Assembly: GCF_003664645.1 (NCBI RefSeq)
Contig: NZ_RCHC01000003.1
Span: 62,001 to 126,000, forward strand
Direction of reading: 5' to 3'
Source: Acinetobacter chengduensis
GTDB lineage: Bacteria; Pseudomonadota; Gammaproteobacteria; Pseudomonadales; Moraxellaceae
DNA: 64,000 bases
Shown: positions 36,915 through 46,398 of the stretch, piece after piece
Layout: each line of letters opens with the position of its first letter
Numbering within the stretch: the stretch's first letter is position 1
Program-made: the position numbers and the translations under genes
The notes under the pieces: generated by a model
Told to the model about the DNA's origin: nothing
The model's database searches: none
What the model saw: the letters and a program-made list of their open reading frames with translations, nothing else

Positions 36915-37028
36915 CTATACTGGATTTATCACATAAAAATAAACAACCAAAAATGCTAAAATCACAATAGATAATGTGAGATATGCACCTGAAGTATTAA
37001 AGCTTTTAATGAATTTTAGGATATTCAT
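36915..37028 (-). CDS. Possible 37-residue single-span membrane protein
   Basis: A 37-codon frame starts at ATG 37028 and ends at TAG. It encodes a short amphipathic N-terminus with Lys residues (MNILKFIKS) followed by a strongly hydrophobic stretch of about 20 residues (AYLTLSIVILAFLVVYFYVI) and a two-residue polar end. This pattern is typical of small inner-membrane proteins. The ribosome binding site is weak. It lies in a 553-base gap with no other gene, between two terminators. Function is unknown, and the call rests on composition alone. Confidence 0.45.
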   Translation of the reverse strand: MNILKFIKSFNTSGAYLTLSIVILAFLVVYFYVINPV

Positions 37029-37280
37029 GACTCAAACCGCTAATACAACGTATTAATTATACATTTTCATCAATTGAAGTCAGTGAATAGTAGCTTTTTT
37101 TTAACCAAATGTTACATTTTATTACATTCCAAGAAGTCTACTACGTCTTAACCTGTATGAATTGATTAGCTATTTATCACATACTTTTTATAATATTAAA
37201 ATAATGTCACATTTTAATATTAAGCTCATTTTTTCTTTTATGGTTTCAATGAAAGCTATTCACTGATACTAAAAAGAAAT
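37029..37280. other. AT-rich gap upstream of small genes
   Basis: About 250 AT-rich bases with no recognisable gene or repeat. It would hold the promoter of the small membrane ORF on the minus strand. Confidence 0.4.
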
Positions 37281-37312
37281 AAAAAAACTCCAACATTGGG
37301 AGTTTTTTTATT
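37281..37312 (-). terminator. Terminator of the 77-residue gene
   Basis: A7-CTCC, loop, GGAG-T7, directly after the minus-strand gene stop at 37326. Confidence 0.75.
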
Positions 37313-37325
37313 TCTTTTTCACCTA

Positions 37326-37559
37326 TTAATTTAAAGCTAAGACTTTCACAATAATGGTTTGTGAATCTTCAAACTCTTCGACAATTTGTAATCGCTTCAG
37401 CTCTTTGCTTTTGACTTTGAACTTGTGATTTTGATATGAAATTTCTGCAGGAATTTGGTCAAAATATTGACTATCTGCCTCTAATTCCTCTTGAAAAAGT
37501 GGCGTGCCTAATTGGTAATCTAAGCTTTTTAAAACGACATACTTTACTGTTGTTTTCAT
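37326..37559 (-). CDS. Hypothetical protein, 77 residues
   Basis: This small soluble protein is rich in Lys, Glu and Val, with alternating hydrophobic residues (TTVKYVVLKSLDYQL, QTIIVKVLALN) that suggest a compact beta-rich fold. No motif was recognised. The ATG has AGGA about seven bases upstream and the gene has its own terminator, so it is very likely expressed. It is divergent from the CinA-domain gene. Confidence 0.65.
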   Translation of the reverse strand: MKTTVKYVVLKSLDYQLGTPLFQEELEADSQYFDQIPAEISYQNHKFKVKSKELKRLQIVEEFEDSQTIIVKVLALN

Positions 37560-37765
37560 CTATGTATCCTACTTTCTTAACACACTTTATTTTTATTTTT
37601 ACCACTGTTTAGAGTGAAGTAAAACCTTTAATTTCAAAATTTGTCCATACTTTAATCACTTAAACCATAAATATTAAATTAAAATAAGTTTCACCAAAAA
37701 GTTACCCTACTTTCAAATATTTAAACATTATTGCTAAAATATACTAAAAACTTCAAAGAGCAAAA

Positions 37766-38257
37766 ATGCCCAAAACTCAATTAATACAATGTTGCCAAAC
37801 TCTTGAGCAGAATCATCAACGGATTGCCTTTATCGAAAGTGCCAGTTCAGGCTATCTCTCTAGTCAATTTTCTATCTATAAAAATTCTGGCGCAGATATT
37901 TTGTTAGGCGGTTTAGTCAGTTATGACCCAAGCATCAAAATTTCTATATTAAATGTGTCCGCACAGCTAATTGAGCAATACACTGCTGAGTCCGCCGAAG
38001 TGACCCAAGCGATGGCACAGCAAGGGCAATTACTCTTTACTCAAGCAGATGTGATTGTGGCATGTACAGGTTTACTCAAACCTGGCGGTAGTGCCACCGC
38101 TAGCAAACCTGAGGGTACATTCTTTATTAGTATTTTATTTAAAAATCAATTTTATAATTTTCAATATTATTTAGCAGGACAAGCCTTAGAGCGACTAGAA
38201 CAATTAACCGAACTTGTAGCAAAAGAAGTTCACTTCCTCATTTCATCAATACAATAA
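37766..38257 (+). CDS. CinA C-terminal domain (PncC-like) protein with altered motif
   Basis: The 163-residue protein matches the CinA C-terminal domain, whose members deamidate nicotinamide mononucleotide. The usual AESCTGG segment here reads IESASSGY (23-30), so the Cys, Thr and first Gly of that motif are changed while the Ser is kept. The later block VACTGLLKPGGSATASKPEGT matches the normal G-x-A-G-P-x-G-G and KPVGT region only in part. It may be a diverged or inactive paralog. It has no N-terminal CinA domain and is convergent with prpC. Confidence 0.65.
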   Translation: MPKTQLIQCCQTLEQNHQRIAFIESASSGYLSSQFSIYKNSGADILLGGLVSYDPSIKISILNVSAQLIEQYTAESAEVTQAMAQQGQLLFTQADVIVACTGLLKPGGSATASKPEGTFFISILFKNQFYNFQYYLAGQALERLEQLTELVAKEVHFLISSIQ

Positions 38258-38289
38258 ATGTGTGTACACACTCGTTTTCTTCACAATGT

Positions 38290-38313
38290 AAAAAGCCTCC
38301 GCAGAGGCTTTTT
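38290..38313 (-). terminator. Terminator between the CinA-like gene and prpC
   Basis: AAAAAGCCTC, loop CGCA, GAGGCTTTTT. It can work on both strands for the convergent genes. Confidence 0.88.
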
Positions 38314-38331
38314 AGTACTTTAGATTATGGA

Positions 38332-39468
38332 TTATGCTGCTGAACGCTCTGCGATTGGCACCACTTTACGCAGTTCTGGTCCAGTATAATCTGCACTTGG
38401 GCGAATAATACGGTTGTCAGCACGCTGTTCCATCACATGCGCAGCCCAGCCTGTAACACGTGACATCACGAAAATTGGTGTAAACAGTTTAGTCGCGATA
38501 TCCATAAAGTGATATGCAGATGCATGGAAGAAGTCTGCATTACAGAATAATTTCTTCTCACGCCACATCACTTCCTCACAGCGTACAGAAACTGGGTAAA
38601 GCACAGTATCACCCACGTCTTTTGCTAAGCGCTCAGACCAAATTTTGATAATACTATTACGTGGATCATTGTCTTTGTAGATCGCATGACCAAAGCCCAT
38701 GATTTTTTCTTTACGTTCCAATTTGCCAAGCATTTCACGCTCTGCTTCTTCTGGTGACGTCCAGTTTTCAATCATTTCCATCGCAGCTTCATTGGCACCA
38801 CCGTGTAATGGACCACGTAATGAACCAATTGCGCCAGTAATACATGAATGCATATCAGACAACGTCGAAGCGCATACACGTGCTGTAAATGTAGATGCAT
38901 TAAATTCATGCTCTGCATATAGAATTAGCGATACATTCATCACTTGTTCATGCAATTCGTTTGGCTTTTCACCACGAAGTAAATGTAAGAATTGCGCGCC
39001 AATTGAATCGTCATCGGTATTTTCTTCTACACGTACACCGTCATGGCTAAAGCGGTACCAATAGCAAATAATCGCTGGCAATGTCGCAAGAATACGATCT
39101 GCGACATCTTGTTGTTGTTCAAATGATTGTTCTGTTTCAAGGTTACCCAGCATGGATACGCCTGTACGCATCACATCCATTGGGTGTGAATCTGCAGGAA
39201 TGCGTTCAAGCACTTCTTTTAATGCCTGTGGCAATTGACGCAATGATTTAAGTTTGGCTTTGTATGCGACAAGTTGTTCTGTTGTAGGTAATTCACCAAA
39301 GAAAATCAGGTACGCGACTTCTTCAAACTGGCAGTTTTCTGCTAGGTCTTGAACATCATAACCACGATAGGTTAAGCCCGCACCACTTTTGCCTACAGTT
39401 GACAATGCTGTTTTGCCAGCAACTTGTCCACGCAATCCTGCGCCCGTGAGTACTTTTCCTTCAGCCAT
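38332..39468 (-). CDS. prpC: 2-methylcitrate synthase
   Basis: PrpC joins propionyl-CoA and oxaloacetate to 2-methylcitrate. The 378-residue protein is a short citrate-synthase-fold enzyme with LTYRGYDVQDLAE near the start, GPLHGGANEAAMEMI, the active-site segment MGFGHAIYKDNDPR, and SRVTGWAAHVMEQRADNRIIRP with the late catalytic and binding residues. Its length and its neighbour prpB separate it from GltA. The ATG lies 3 bases after the prpB stop, and its SD (AAGGA) is inside the end of prpB, so translation is coupled. Confidence 0.94.
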   Translation of the reverse strand: MAEGKVLTGAGLRGQVAGKTALSTVGKSGAGLTYRGYDVQDLAENCQFEEVAYLIFFGELPTTEQLVAYKAKLKSLRQLPQALKEVLERIPADSHPMDVMRTGVSMLGNLETEQSFEQQQDVADRILATLPAIICYWYRFSHDGVRVEENTDDDSIGAQFLHLLRGEKPNELHEQVMNVSLILYAEHEFNASTFTARVCASTLSDMHSCITGAIGSLRGPLHGGANEAAMEMIENWTSPEEAEREMLGKLERKEKIMGFGHAIYKDNDPRNSIIKIWSERLAKDVGDTVLYPVSVRCEEVMWREKKLFCNADFFHASAYHFMDIATKLFTPIFVMSRVTGWAAHVMEQRADNRIIRPSADYTGPELRKVVPIAERSAA

Positions 39469-39471
39469 TTC

Positions 39472-40356
39472 TTATTTTCCTTCAGTGAATAATTTATCTA
39501 ATGTATTTTCAAATGTGTGATAGTCAAGGAATTCGTAAAGCTCTTTACGTTGTTGCATTTTATCTAACACATTCACTTGTGTCCCTTCTTTACGAATCGA
39601 ATGCATGACTTCTAAGGCCGCTTTTTGCATAGCACGGGTTGCTGACAATGGGTACAGCACCATGCTAATCCCTTGTTCACCGAGTTGTTCTGTTGTGTAA
39701 TAAGGTGTGTCACCAAATTCTGTAATGTTGGCTAAAACAGGCACACCTACTGCATCGCAAACAGTTTTGTACATGGTAATGTCGGTCATTGCCTCAGCAA
39801 AGATTGCATCTGCACCCGCTTCCACACATGCACATGCACGATCAATCACAGCTTGCAGACCTTCTTTTTGTAGCGCATCTGTACGTGCCATGACCACAAA
39901 GTTTGAATCCGTCTTCGCATCAACAGCAGATTTAATCCGATCAACCATTTCTTGTTGAGTGACGATTTCTTTATTTGGACGGTGGCCACAACGTTTTTGT
40001 GCGACTTGGTCTTCAATGTGAACCGCTGCTGCACCAGCCGCAATCATTTGCTTGACACTACGTGCAATATTAAATGCGCCACCCCAACCTGTGTCGATAT
40101 CCACCAAAAGCGGTGTGTCTACACGTTCTGTAATACGACGGACATCTTCTAAAACGTTATCCAGACTGGTCATACCTAAGTCAGGTAGACCATAAGAATA
40201 GTTCGCAACCCCAGCACCCGAAAGATAGATGGCTTTGTAACCCACCTGTTTCGCCATCATTGCTGCATAAGCGTTGACTGTGCCGATAATTTGTAATGGT
40301 TTTTCCACTTCTAATGCTTGTCTAAATCTTAAACCTGCAGACGTTTGTTCTGTCAT
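39472..40356 (-). CDS. prpB: 2-methylisocitrate lyase
   Basis: PrpB splits 2-methylisocitrate to pyruvate and succinate. The 294-residue protein of the ICL/PEPM superfamily shows [29 protein letters not shown], the catalytic loop [16 protein letters not shown] (K-R-C-G-H), and [11 protein letters not shown]. The ATG at 40356 has GGAAG upstream; the GTG at 40368 would add four residues. It is the first gene of a prpB-prpC unit. The aconitase-type (acnD) and PrpF genes often found after prpC are not here. A TetR gene is divergent from it. Confidence 0.95.
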   Translation of the reverse strand: MTEQTSAGLRFRQALEVEKPLQIIGTVNAYAAMMAKQVGYKAIYLSGAGVANYSYGLPDLGMTSLDNVLEDVRRITERVDTPLLVDIDTGWGGAFNIARSVKQMIAAGAAAVHIEDQVAQKRCGHRPNKEIVTQQEMVDRIKSAVDAKTDSNFVVMARTDALQKEGLQAVIDRACACVEAGADAIFAEAMTDITMYKTVCDAVGVPVLANITEFGDTPYYTTEQLGEQGISMVLYPLSATRAMQKAALEVMHSIRKEGTQVNVLDKMQQRKELYEFLDYHTFENTLDKLFTEGK

Positions 40357-40591
40357 ATTCCCTTCCACAGAGGCTTCTTTATTTGTTGAGGCTTGAGTAT
40401 AACCATAATTATTTGGCGTGCTATGACCAATTAGAATTTTTACTCTATAACTTTAGTCAAATATTTTTGAACGATATAATATTATTTCGTGACTGTATAT
40501 TGCTTAAGCAACGTAGATGTTTACAAGCTCTTTGTACAAAGTTTTGCTATAATTACAAGTGTTATTTTCCGTGGATATATTTATTTCAAAT

Positions 40592-41242
40592 ATGCAAGAT
40601 TTAGCTCAGTTAGAACCGCTCGCACGTGACGTACCACAAACCAAACGTGGTCATGAACGATGTGTCGCGCTTTTAGAAAGTGGTGCTGAACTATTTCTAC
40701 AACATGGATATGACGCCGTTTCACTTGATGATATCGTCAATCATGCAGGTGGCTCAAAAGCGTCCATTTATAAATATTTTGGCAATAAAGAAGGTTTATT
40801 TAAGTCGATTTGTGATTATCGACGTGATCAATTTTTTAAAGACATTTGCATTCCATTCGATCCAGAGATTTCCAGTTTTCGCAATTATTTAGTCCAAACA
40901 CTATTAAATTTTCAGCACCATTTAAACCAGCCCGATAAATCTGCATTTATGCGTTTAGTACTCGAACAGAGTCAACGCAACCCAGATATCGCTCAACACA
41001 TTCATGAGCACGGCCCGAAACAAATTCAATTGGCGATTGCCACAGCATTAGAAAGTGGGCATCAAAAAGGTTTTCTCGTCTGTGAAAACCCCATTTTTTC
41101 AGCACAATTTTATTTTGGCATTTTACGCGATTTAGAATGGAAAATTTTAATGGGTCTTCCAAATGAAGAAACTGATCAAGAAAACATCAATTATATAAAT
41201 TACTGCGTAGATCGCTTCTTGGATGGACATCAAAAGCCCTAG
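40592..41242 (+). CDS. TetR-family regulator
   Basis: The 216-residue protein has an N-terminal TetR helix-turn-helix (GAELFLQHGYDAVSLDDIV, then GGSKASIYKYFGNKEGLF) and a C-terminal ligand domain with ILRDLEWKILMG. The ATG at 40592 is preferred over a GTG at 40559. The divergent position relative to prpB makes it a candidate controller of propionate catabolism, but prp operons more often use GntR- or PrpR-type regulators, so this is inference. The 235-base intergenic region has no clear palindrome that I could identify. Confidence 0.82.
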   Translation: MQDLAQLEPLARDVPQTKRGHERCVALLESGAELFLQHGYDAVSLDDIVNHAGGSKASIYKYFGNKEGLFKSICDYRRDQFFKDICIPFDPEISSFRNYLVQTLLNFQHHLNQPDKSAFMRLVLEQSQRNPDIAQHIHEHGPKQIQLAIATALESGHQKGFLVCENPIFSAQFYFGILRDLEWKILMGLPNEETDQENINYINYCVDRFLDGHQKP

Positions 41243-41359
41243 TTTTTTTGCATTTTTGCTGGTTTTTGGTATAGAGTACTTGATTCTCCTTTTTTTCATT
41301 AACCAACCAACAACTAATTGTTGTTTATTTTTTGATTCAGCAATTATTGTGGAGTAATC

Positions 41360-42280
41360 ATGGCTCTGCGTCATTTTCTGACTTTACGCGATTTATCGAC
41401 TTTAGAACTTAACCAAATTGTGCAACGTGGTATTGAGCTGAAACGCAAACAGCACAACAATGAAGTGTTCCAACCATTTGTTGGCAAAGTAATGGGCATG
41501 ATTTTTGAAAAATCAAGCACTCGTACGCGTGTATCGTTTGAAGCTGGTATGAGCCAGTTTGGTGGTAGTGCAATCTTCCTTTCATCACGTGATTCACAAT
41601 TGGGTCGCGGTGAACCAGTAGAAGATTCAGCACGTGTAATTTCAAGCATGCTAGATATCGTCATGATTCGTACTTTCGGCCATGACATCGTTGAACGATT
41701 TGCTTCTTATTCAAAAGTGCCTGTTATTAATGCTTTAACAGACGATCACCACCCTTGTCAGTTACTTGCAGACGTACAAACTTTTGTTGAACACCGTGGT
41801 TCAATTGAAGGAAAAACAGTTGCTTGGATTGGCGATGGCAACAATATGTGTAATTCTTATATTGAAGCTGCACACATGTGGGGCTTTAAATTAAAAATTG
41901 CTTCACCAAATGGTTATGAACCGCAAGAGCAATTTCTGTCTGAATTTGCGCACTGCGTAGAGCTTGTAGACTCAGCTGAAGATGCTGCTGTCAATGCTGA
42001 TCTAATTGTGACTGACGTTTGGGCGAGCATGGGCCAAGAGGAAGAGCAAAAAGTACGTGAAAAAGCATTCGCCGACTATCAAGTGAACGAGCGCTTAATG
42101 GACTTAGCTCATCCAGATTGCCTCTTCATGCACTGCTTACCAGCTCACCGTGGTGAGGAAATTTCAGAAAATATGCTTGACCACAAAAATGCAGTGGTTT
42201 GGGATGAAGCTGAAAATCGTTTACATGCTCAAAAAGCATTGGTTGAATTCTTAATTAACGAAAATCTTAAAAAAGACTAA
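41360..42280 (+). CDS. argF: Ornithine carbamoyltransferase
   Basis: ArgF makes citrulline from ornithine and carbamoyl phosphate. The 306-residue protein contains the carbamoyl-phosphate motif [28 protein letters not shown], and the ornithine-binding [10 protein letters not shown] segment. Length is normal for the anabolic enzyme. GGAG lies five bases before the ATG. It stands alone with a terminator; the other arginine gene in the window, argC, is about 5 kb away. Confidence 0.96.
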   Translation: MALRHFLTLRDLSTLELNQIVQRGIELKRKQHNNEVFQPFVGKVMGMIFEKSSTRTRVSFEAGMSQFGGSAIFLSSRDSQLGRGEPVEDSARVISSMLDIVMIRTFGHDIVERFASYSKVPVINALTDDHHPCQLLADVQTFVEHRGSIEGKTVAWIGDGNNMCNSYIEAAHMWGFKLKIASPNGYEPQEQFLSEFAHCVELVDSAEDAAVNADLIVTDVWASMGQEEEQKVREKAFADYQVNERLMDLAHPDCLFMHCLPAHRGEEISENMLDHKNAVVWDEAENRLHAQKALVEFLINENLKKD

Positions 42281-42300
42281 GTTTTTTCGTGGAATAAAGA

Positions 42301-42321
42301 GCACCTTCGGGTGCTTTTTTT
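42301..42321 (+). terminator. Terminator of argF
   Basis: GCACC, loop TTCG, GGTGC then a T-run. Confidence 0.88.
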
Positions 42322-42380
42322 ATATATGCATGGCTATAATCAAAACATAAATTTTATAATTTCTGAAAGTGACACTCTCC

Positions 42381-42851
42381 ATGCATTTAAAAAAGATTGG
42401 CCTGTTCCTGATTGCTACTATTGGTTCTACACTATCTCAAGTTCATGCCTCAGAATTTGATGACTACCTACAATCAAAAAATATCATTGATCAAAATTTT
42501 AAGATCCAACAGCCTGAAGCATTGAATGAAGTACTGACTGTATTAAGTGCTGAAGACTCCAAAACACTTCCCATTGAAATTGACCACAACACCATTATTG
42601 AGCAATTACAAGTCAGTGCAACTAAAACCGAATTAAAAGGCATGATTATTACACCTGATTTTGCACAATTTGAAGCTGATTTGGGTCGTAAGGAAGTTCA
42701 GAAAATCATTATGAAAAATTTAGTACAAAACTGCCCTATTTTCTTTGAGCATGAATATCAGAAAAAAAATCCATATTTGGTTGAGTTTGATTTAAGTTCA
42801 GAGAAAAACCATTACAAACTTGAATTAAAGCAAAAAGATTGTGGGCTTTAA
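42381..42851 (+). CDS. Hypothetical secreted protein
   Basis: The 156-residue product has a signal peptide (basic start, hydrophobic core LIATIGSTLS, cut near VHAS) and a polar mature region of about 130 residues, so it is probably periplasmic. Two cysteines sit near the C-terminus. I recognise no family. The ATG at 42381 fits the signal better than the GTG at 42369. It follows argF after a terminator, so it needs its own promoter. Confidence 0.6.
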   Translation: MHLKKIGLFLIATIGSTLSQVHASEFDDYLQSKNIIDQNFKIQQPEALNEVLTVLSAEDSKTLPIEIDHNTIIEQLQVSATKTELKGMIITPDFAQFEADLGRKEVQKIIMKNLVQNCPIFFEHEYQKKNPYLVEFDLSSEKNHYKLELKQKDCGL

Positions 42852-43244
42852 TCGTTACTCAATCTTTGATACAAAATGCAGATAGGCTTCTGCAAACATC
42901 TTTGCATCTTTCAGAAGCCTCATCACCACAATAAAACAGCGCCAATCTTGCCACGTACGATATTATTTTTAACTATTATTCAATACTCATTATTAAGAGT
43001 ATAAGGCTTGTGAATAAGCACTATGTTAACTATTCAAGTTTAGTCAGAAACAATCTAAATATCCTTCTGCGTGGTAAATCACAACATATAAACTGCAACT
43101 CAATGCACTCAAGCAATCTATACCTGAGCCCTTATGCTCTCTAAAAAACTAGAGAAAAGATACACATTTCCTTTATATATTTCAAAATAGCCTTGTCCGA
43201 ACTAAAGTCTTGCTAAATATTGACTTACAATTAACTTAAAAATG
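42852..43244. other. 393-base gap without gene; hairpin at 42884-42920
   Basis: Arms AGGCTTCTG and CAGAAGCCT (42884-42892, 42912-42920) form a 9-base stem, with an inner GCAAA/TTTGC pairing that competes or extends it. It lies about 35 bases past the secreted-protein gene and lacks a T-run. The rest of the gap is AT-rich with nothing recognisable. Confidence 0.4.
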
Positions 43245-43598
43245 CTATCGAATCACGCCTTGTGGTTGCAAAATAATTAATGCTGCTCCTACCAAAACCA
43301 CCGCCCCACCTGCTAAATCCCAACGACTCAGACTGACTTGATCGACATAACGAAGCCAAAGTAATGCAGTAAAAATATAAATACCGCCATAGGCTGCATA
43401 AATACGCCCAGAAGCTGCCGGATGTAAGGTTAATAGCCAGACGAATGTACCCAAAGCTAAAGCTGTTGGGATCCAAAGCCATTGGCTTTTATTTTGATTT
43501 AAAATTAAATAAGGGAAATAACAACCTAAGATTTCCATCACGGCGGTGATTAAAAACAAAAAGAATGTCGTTAATATTTTAGCAAAAGGAAAATCCAA
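43245..43598 (-). CDS. YnfA family (UPF0060) small membrane protein
   Basis: The 117-residue protein has four hydrophobic segments and the UPF0060/YnfA markers: [44 protein letters not shown] and [16 protein letters not shown]. The family belongs to the drug/metabolite transporter superfamily near small multidrug resistance proteins; transport activity is not established. The start is TTG with AAGGG about eight bases upstream, and no usable ATG exists in the first 20 codons. It ends in the strongly conserved Pro-Gln-Gly-x-x-Arg tail. Confidence 0.88.
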   Translation of the reverse strand: MDFPFAKILTTFFLFLITAVMEILGCYFPYLILNQNKSQWLWIPTALALGTFVWLLTLHPAASGRIYAAYGGIYIFTALLWLRYVDQVSLSRWDLAGGAVVLVGAALIILQPQGVIR

Positions 43599-43628
43599 AA
43601 CCTTAACCCTTTAAATCAATTGAATAGT

Positions 43629-43661
43629 AAAAAATAACCCGTGACAACACGGGTTATTTTA
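43629..43661 (-). terminator. Terminator of clpA
   Basis: AAAATAACCCGTG, loop ACAA, CACGGGTTATTTT, just past the clpA stop on the minus strand. Confidence 0.9.
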
Positions 43662-43676
43662 AGTCAGTTATGCAAA

Positions 43677-45953
43677 TTATGCTGGTTCAGCAGTTTGATC
43701 TTCAAACACTTCCAGTTTTAAACCAATCGCTTTGCCATTTTCTTTTTTCACAGAAACAGCAACATTACCACCATGTTCAGCCAACTCACCAAATAGAATC
43801 ATTTCCGCAAGTGGTTTTTTCAAATGCTCTTGAATTAAACGCTGCATAGGTCGAGCACCCATGAGGCGATCATAGCCGTTTTCAGCCATCCATTCACGGG
43901 CATCTTGATCCACTTCTAGCATCACTTTTTTATCATCTAACTGTGCTTGGAGTTCAGTTAAGAACTTATCAACCACATTTTCGATGACTGTTGTAGGCAA
44001 TGCACGGAACTGAATCACACCATCCAAACGATTACGGAATTCTGGTGAGAATGCTTTTTTCATTGCATCTTGGTTGTCATTACTGTTGTCTTGGTCCATA
44101 AAGCCAATGCTGACACGAGAAATACTTTCTGCACCAATATTCGTTGTAAGGACCAACACCACATTACGGAAATCAGACTTACGTCCATTATTATCCGTTA
44201 ATGCACCATGATCCATAATTTGAAGCAACAGATTAAATACATCTGGATGCGCTTTTTCAATTTCGTCCAAAAGCAATACACAATGCGGATTTTTATGAAT
44301 CGCATCAGTCAACAAACCACCTTGATCGAAACCTACATAGCCTGGAGGCGCACCAATCAAACGGGATACGGCGTGACGCTCCATATATTCAGACATATCA
44401 AAGCGTACGAGTTCTACACCCAGCAATTTAGCCAATTGCTTAGTGACTTCAGTTTTACCCACACCTGTTGGGCCAGCAAATACAAAGCTACCGACTGGTT
44501 TGTCTGGAGACTTCAAGCCTGCACGAGACAATTTAATTGCAGAAGATAATGCTTCAATTGCTTCATCTTGACCAAAGACCACACGCTTTAAATCACGATC
44601 TAAATGCTCGAGTACAGATTTGTCATCCTTAGATACCGTTTTTGGCGGAATGCGTGCAATTTTAGAGACAATATCTTCAATATTTTCAACTGTAATTGCA
44701 GTATCGTCTTGCTCTGCTTTCAAGCGACGTTGTGCGCCAGCTTCATCAATCACATCAATGGCTTTATCTGGTAAGAAACGGTCATTAATGAATTTAGCCG
44801 AAAGCTCAACTGCCGAAACCAAAGCTTGATCTTCGTATTTCACATGGTGAAATTCTTCAAATTTAGATTTTAAACCACGTAAAATATCAATGGTTTCTGA
44901 AATTGAAGGTTCATTCACATCAATTTTTTGGAAGCGACGTGATAAAGCATGATCTTTTTCAAATACCTGACGATATTCTTGGAAAGTGGTCGAACCGATG
45001 CAACGTAAAGTACCATTTGCGAGCGCTGGCTTGATCAAATTCGATGCATCCATCGTGCTACCCATACTTGAGCCTGCACCAATGATCATGTGAATTTCAT
45101 CAATAAATAACACTGCTTCTGGTTTTTTCTTTAACGCATTTAACAGTTGTTTTAAGCGTTTTTCAAAATCACCACGATATTTAGTACCAGCAACCAATGC
45201 GCCAATATCCAAACTGAATATTTCAGCATTTTCAAGTGGTTTAGGCGCTTTACCATTGACAATGAGCCAAGCTAAACCTTCAGCAATAGAAGTTTTACCA
45301 ACACCAGGATCGCCGACTAAAAGTGGGTTGTTTTTACGGCGACGGCATAGGATTTGAGCTGCGCGTTCAATTTCTTTTTCACGCCCAATGAGCGGATCAG
45401 TTTTACCCTTTTGCGCTTCGACATTTAAATTAGTTGTATAAAGCTCTAATGGTCCTGCATTGGCTGAAGCTGCTGATTCACCATCCAGCTCTTCCACTTC
45501 TTCTTCAGCTTGTACTTCTTCTTTACGTGTTCCATGAGAAAGGTATTGAGTCAATGTCAAACGATTAATTTGATGGCGTTTGAGTAAATACACCGCAAAA
45601 GAATCACGCTCAGAATACATCGCCACCAAAATGTCCGCACCTTCAACCGTACGGTCACCACCACTAGATTGCACATGAAAAATCGCGCGTTGCAAAATAC
45701 GGTCAAAACTTTCCGTAGGATGAGGCGCTTGATCCTGATTTTCACCCAATTTTGGTGTGTGTTGTTCGACGTATTCTTCTAACTCTTTGCGAAGCACAAT
45801 AATGTCTGCGCCACATGCTTTTAAAGCATTTACAGCAGAGTCATTATCGAGTAAAGCCAATAATAAATGTTCTACCGTCAAAAACTCATGTCTCTTTTGA
45901 CGAGCCATGCTGACAGCCAAACGTAATGATACTTCTAATTGACGACTGAGCAT
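43677..45953 (-). CDS. clpA: ClpA ATPase of the ClpAP protease
   Basis: ClpA unfolds substrates and feeds them to ClpP. The 758-residue protein has the N-terminal adaptor domain (HEFLTVEHLLLALL), a first AAA+ domain with Walker A GDPGVGKTSIAEG and Walker B VLFIDEIHMI, and a second with Walker A GPTGVGKTEVTKQ and Walker B VLLLDEIEKAHPDV. An acidic linker rich in Glu lies near 145-160. A strong AAGGGGG precedes the ATG. clpS lies nine bases upstream, the usual adaptor-unfoldase pair. Confidence 0.97.
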   Translation of the reverse strand: MLSRQLEVSLRLAVSMARQKRHEFLTVEHLLLALLDNDSAVNALKACGADIIVLRKELEEYVEQHTPKLGENQDQAPHPTESFDRILQRAIFHVQSSGGDRTVEGADILVAMYSERDSFAVYLLKRHQINRLTLTQYLSHGTRKEEVQAEEEVEELDGESAASANAGPLELYTTNLNVEAQKGKTDPLIGREKEIERAAQILCRRRKNNPLLVGDPGVGKTSIAEGLAWLIVNGKAPKPLENAEIFSLDIGALVAGTKYRGDFEKRLKQLLNALKKKPEAVLFIDEIHMIIGAGSSMGSTMDASNLIKPALANGTLRCIGSTTFQEYRQVFEKDHALSRRFQKIDVNEPSISETIDILRGLKSKFEEFHHVKYEDQALVSAVELSAKFINDRFLPDKAIDVIDEAGAQRRLKAEQDDTAITVENIEDIVSKIARIPPKTVSKDDKSVLEHLDRDLKRVVFGQDEAIEALSSAIKLSRAGLKSPDKPVGSFVFAGPTGVGKTEVTKQLAKLLGVELVRFDMSEYMERHAVSRLIGAPPGYVGFDQGGLLTDAIHKNPHCVLLLDEIEKAHPDVFNLLLQIMDHGALTDNNGRKSDFRNVVLVLTTNIGAESISRVSIGFMDQDNSNDNQDAMKKAFSPEFRNRLDGVIQFRALPTTVIENVVDKFLTELQAQLDDKKVMLEVDQDAREWMAENGYDRLMGARPMQRLIQEHLKKPLAEMILFGELAEHGGNVAVSVKKENGKAIGLKLEVFEDQTAEPA

Positions 45954-45962
45954 GCAACCCCC

Positions 45963-46379
45963 TTAATCTTTGGACTCTATCTGACAAAGTAATGGATGAC
46001 CTTGTGATCGAGCGTAATTATTGACTTGGTTCGCTTTAGTCTCCGCGATGTCTCGCGGATAAACACCTGCAACACCTTTTCCTTCATAATGTACAGTTAG
46101 CATTACTTGAGTAGCTTGGTCAAGATTCATTGCAAAGTATTGTTGTAAAATTTCAATAACAAAGTCCATTGGGGTGTAGTCATCGTTCATTAAAACAACA
46201 GCGTACATTGGTGGACGTTTAAATTCTGGTGGTGCAGTCATGACCGCTGCATCTGAATCACCTTCTTCATGCGAATCGTCATTGCTCAAGCGTGGGCTAA
46301 GATGCCAATCGACCAATCCAGATTGATGAAAAGAGTCTTTGATACTTGATAGGCTAATTTGACGCTTATTTGTTCGCAT
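45963..46379 (-). CDS. clpS: ClpS adaptor protein
   Basis: ClpS brings N-degron substrates to ClpAP. The core carries [21 protein letters not shown] (N-end-recognition region) and [23 protein letters not shown], the complete family core. The N-terminal extension of about 50 residues (rich in Ser, Asp and Glu) is longer than in E. coli ClpS (106 residues in total). The ATG at 46379 is chosen; a GTG at 46397 would add six residues and place the start one base after the upstream gene's stop. The ribosome binding site is weak in both cases. It is co-transcribed with clpA. Confidence 0.92.
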   Translation of the reverse strand: MRTNKRQISLSSIKDSFHQSGLVDWHLSPRLSNDDSHEEGDSDAAVMTAPPEFKRPPMYAVVLMNDDYTPMDFVIEILQQYFAMNLDQATQVMLTVHYEGKGVAGVYPRDIAETKANQVNNYARSQGHPLLCQIESKD

Positions 46380-46398
46380 AATTTTTTTGTTACACACT

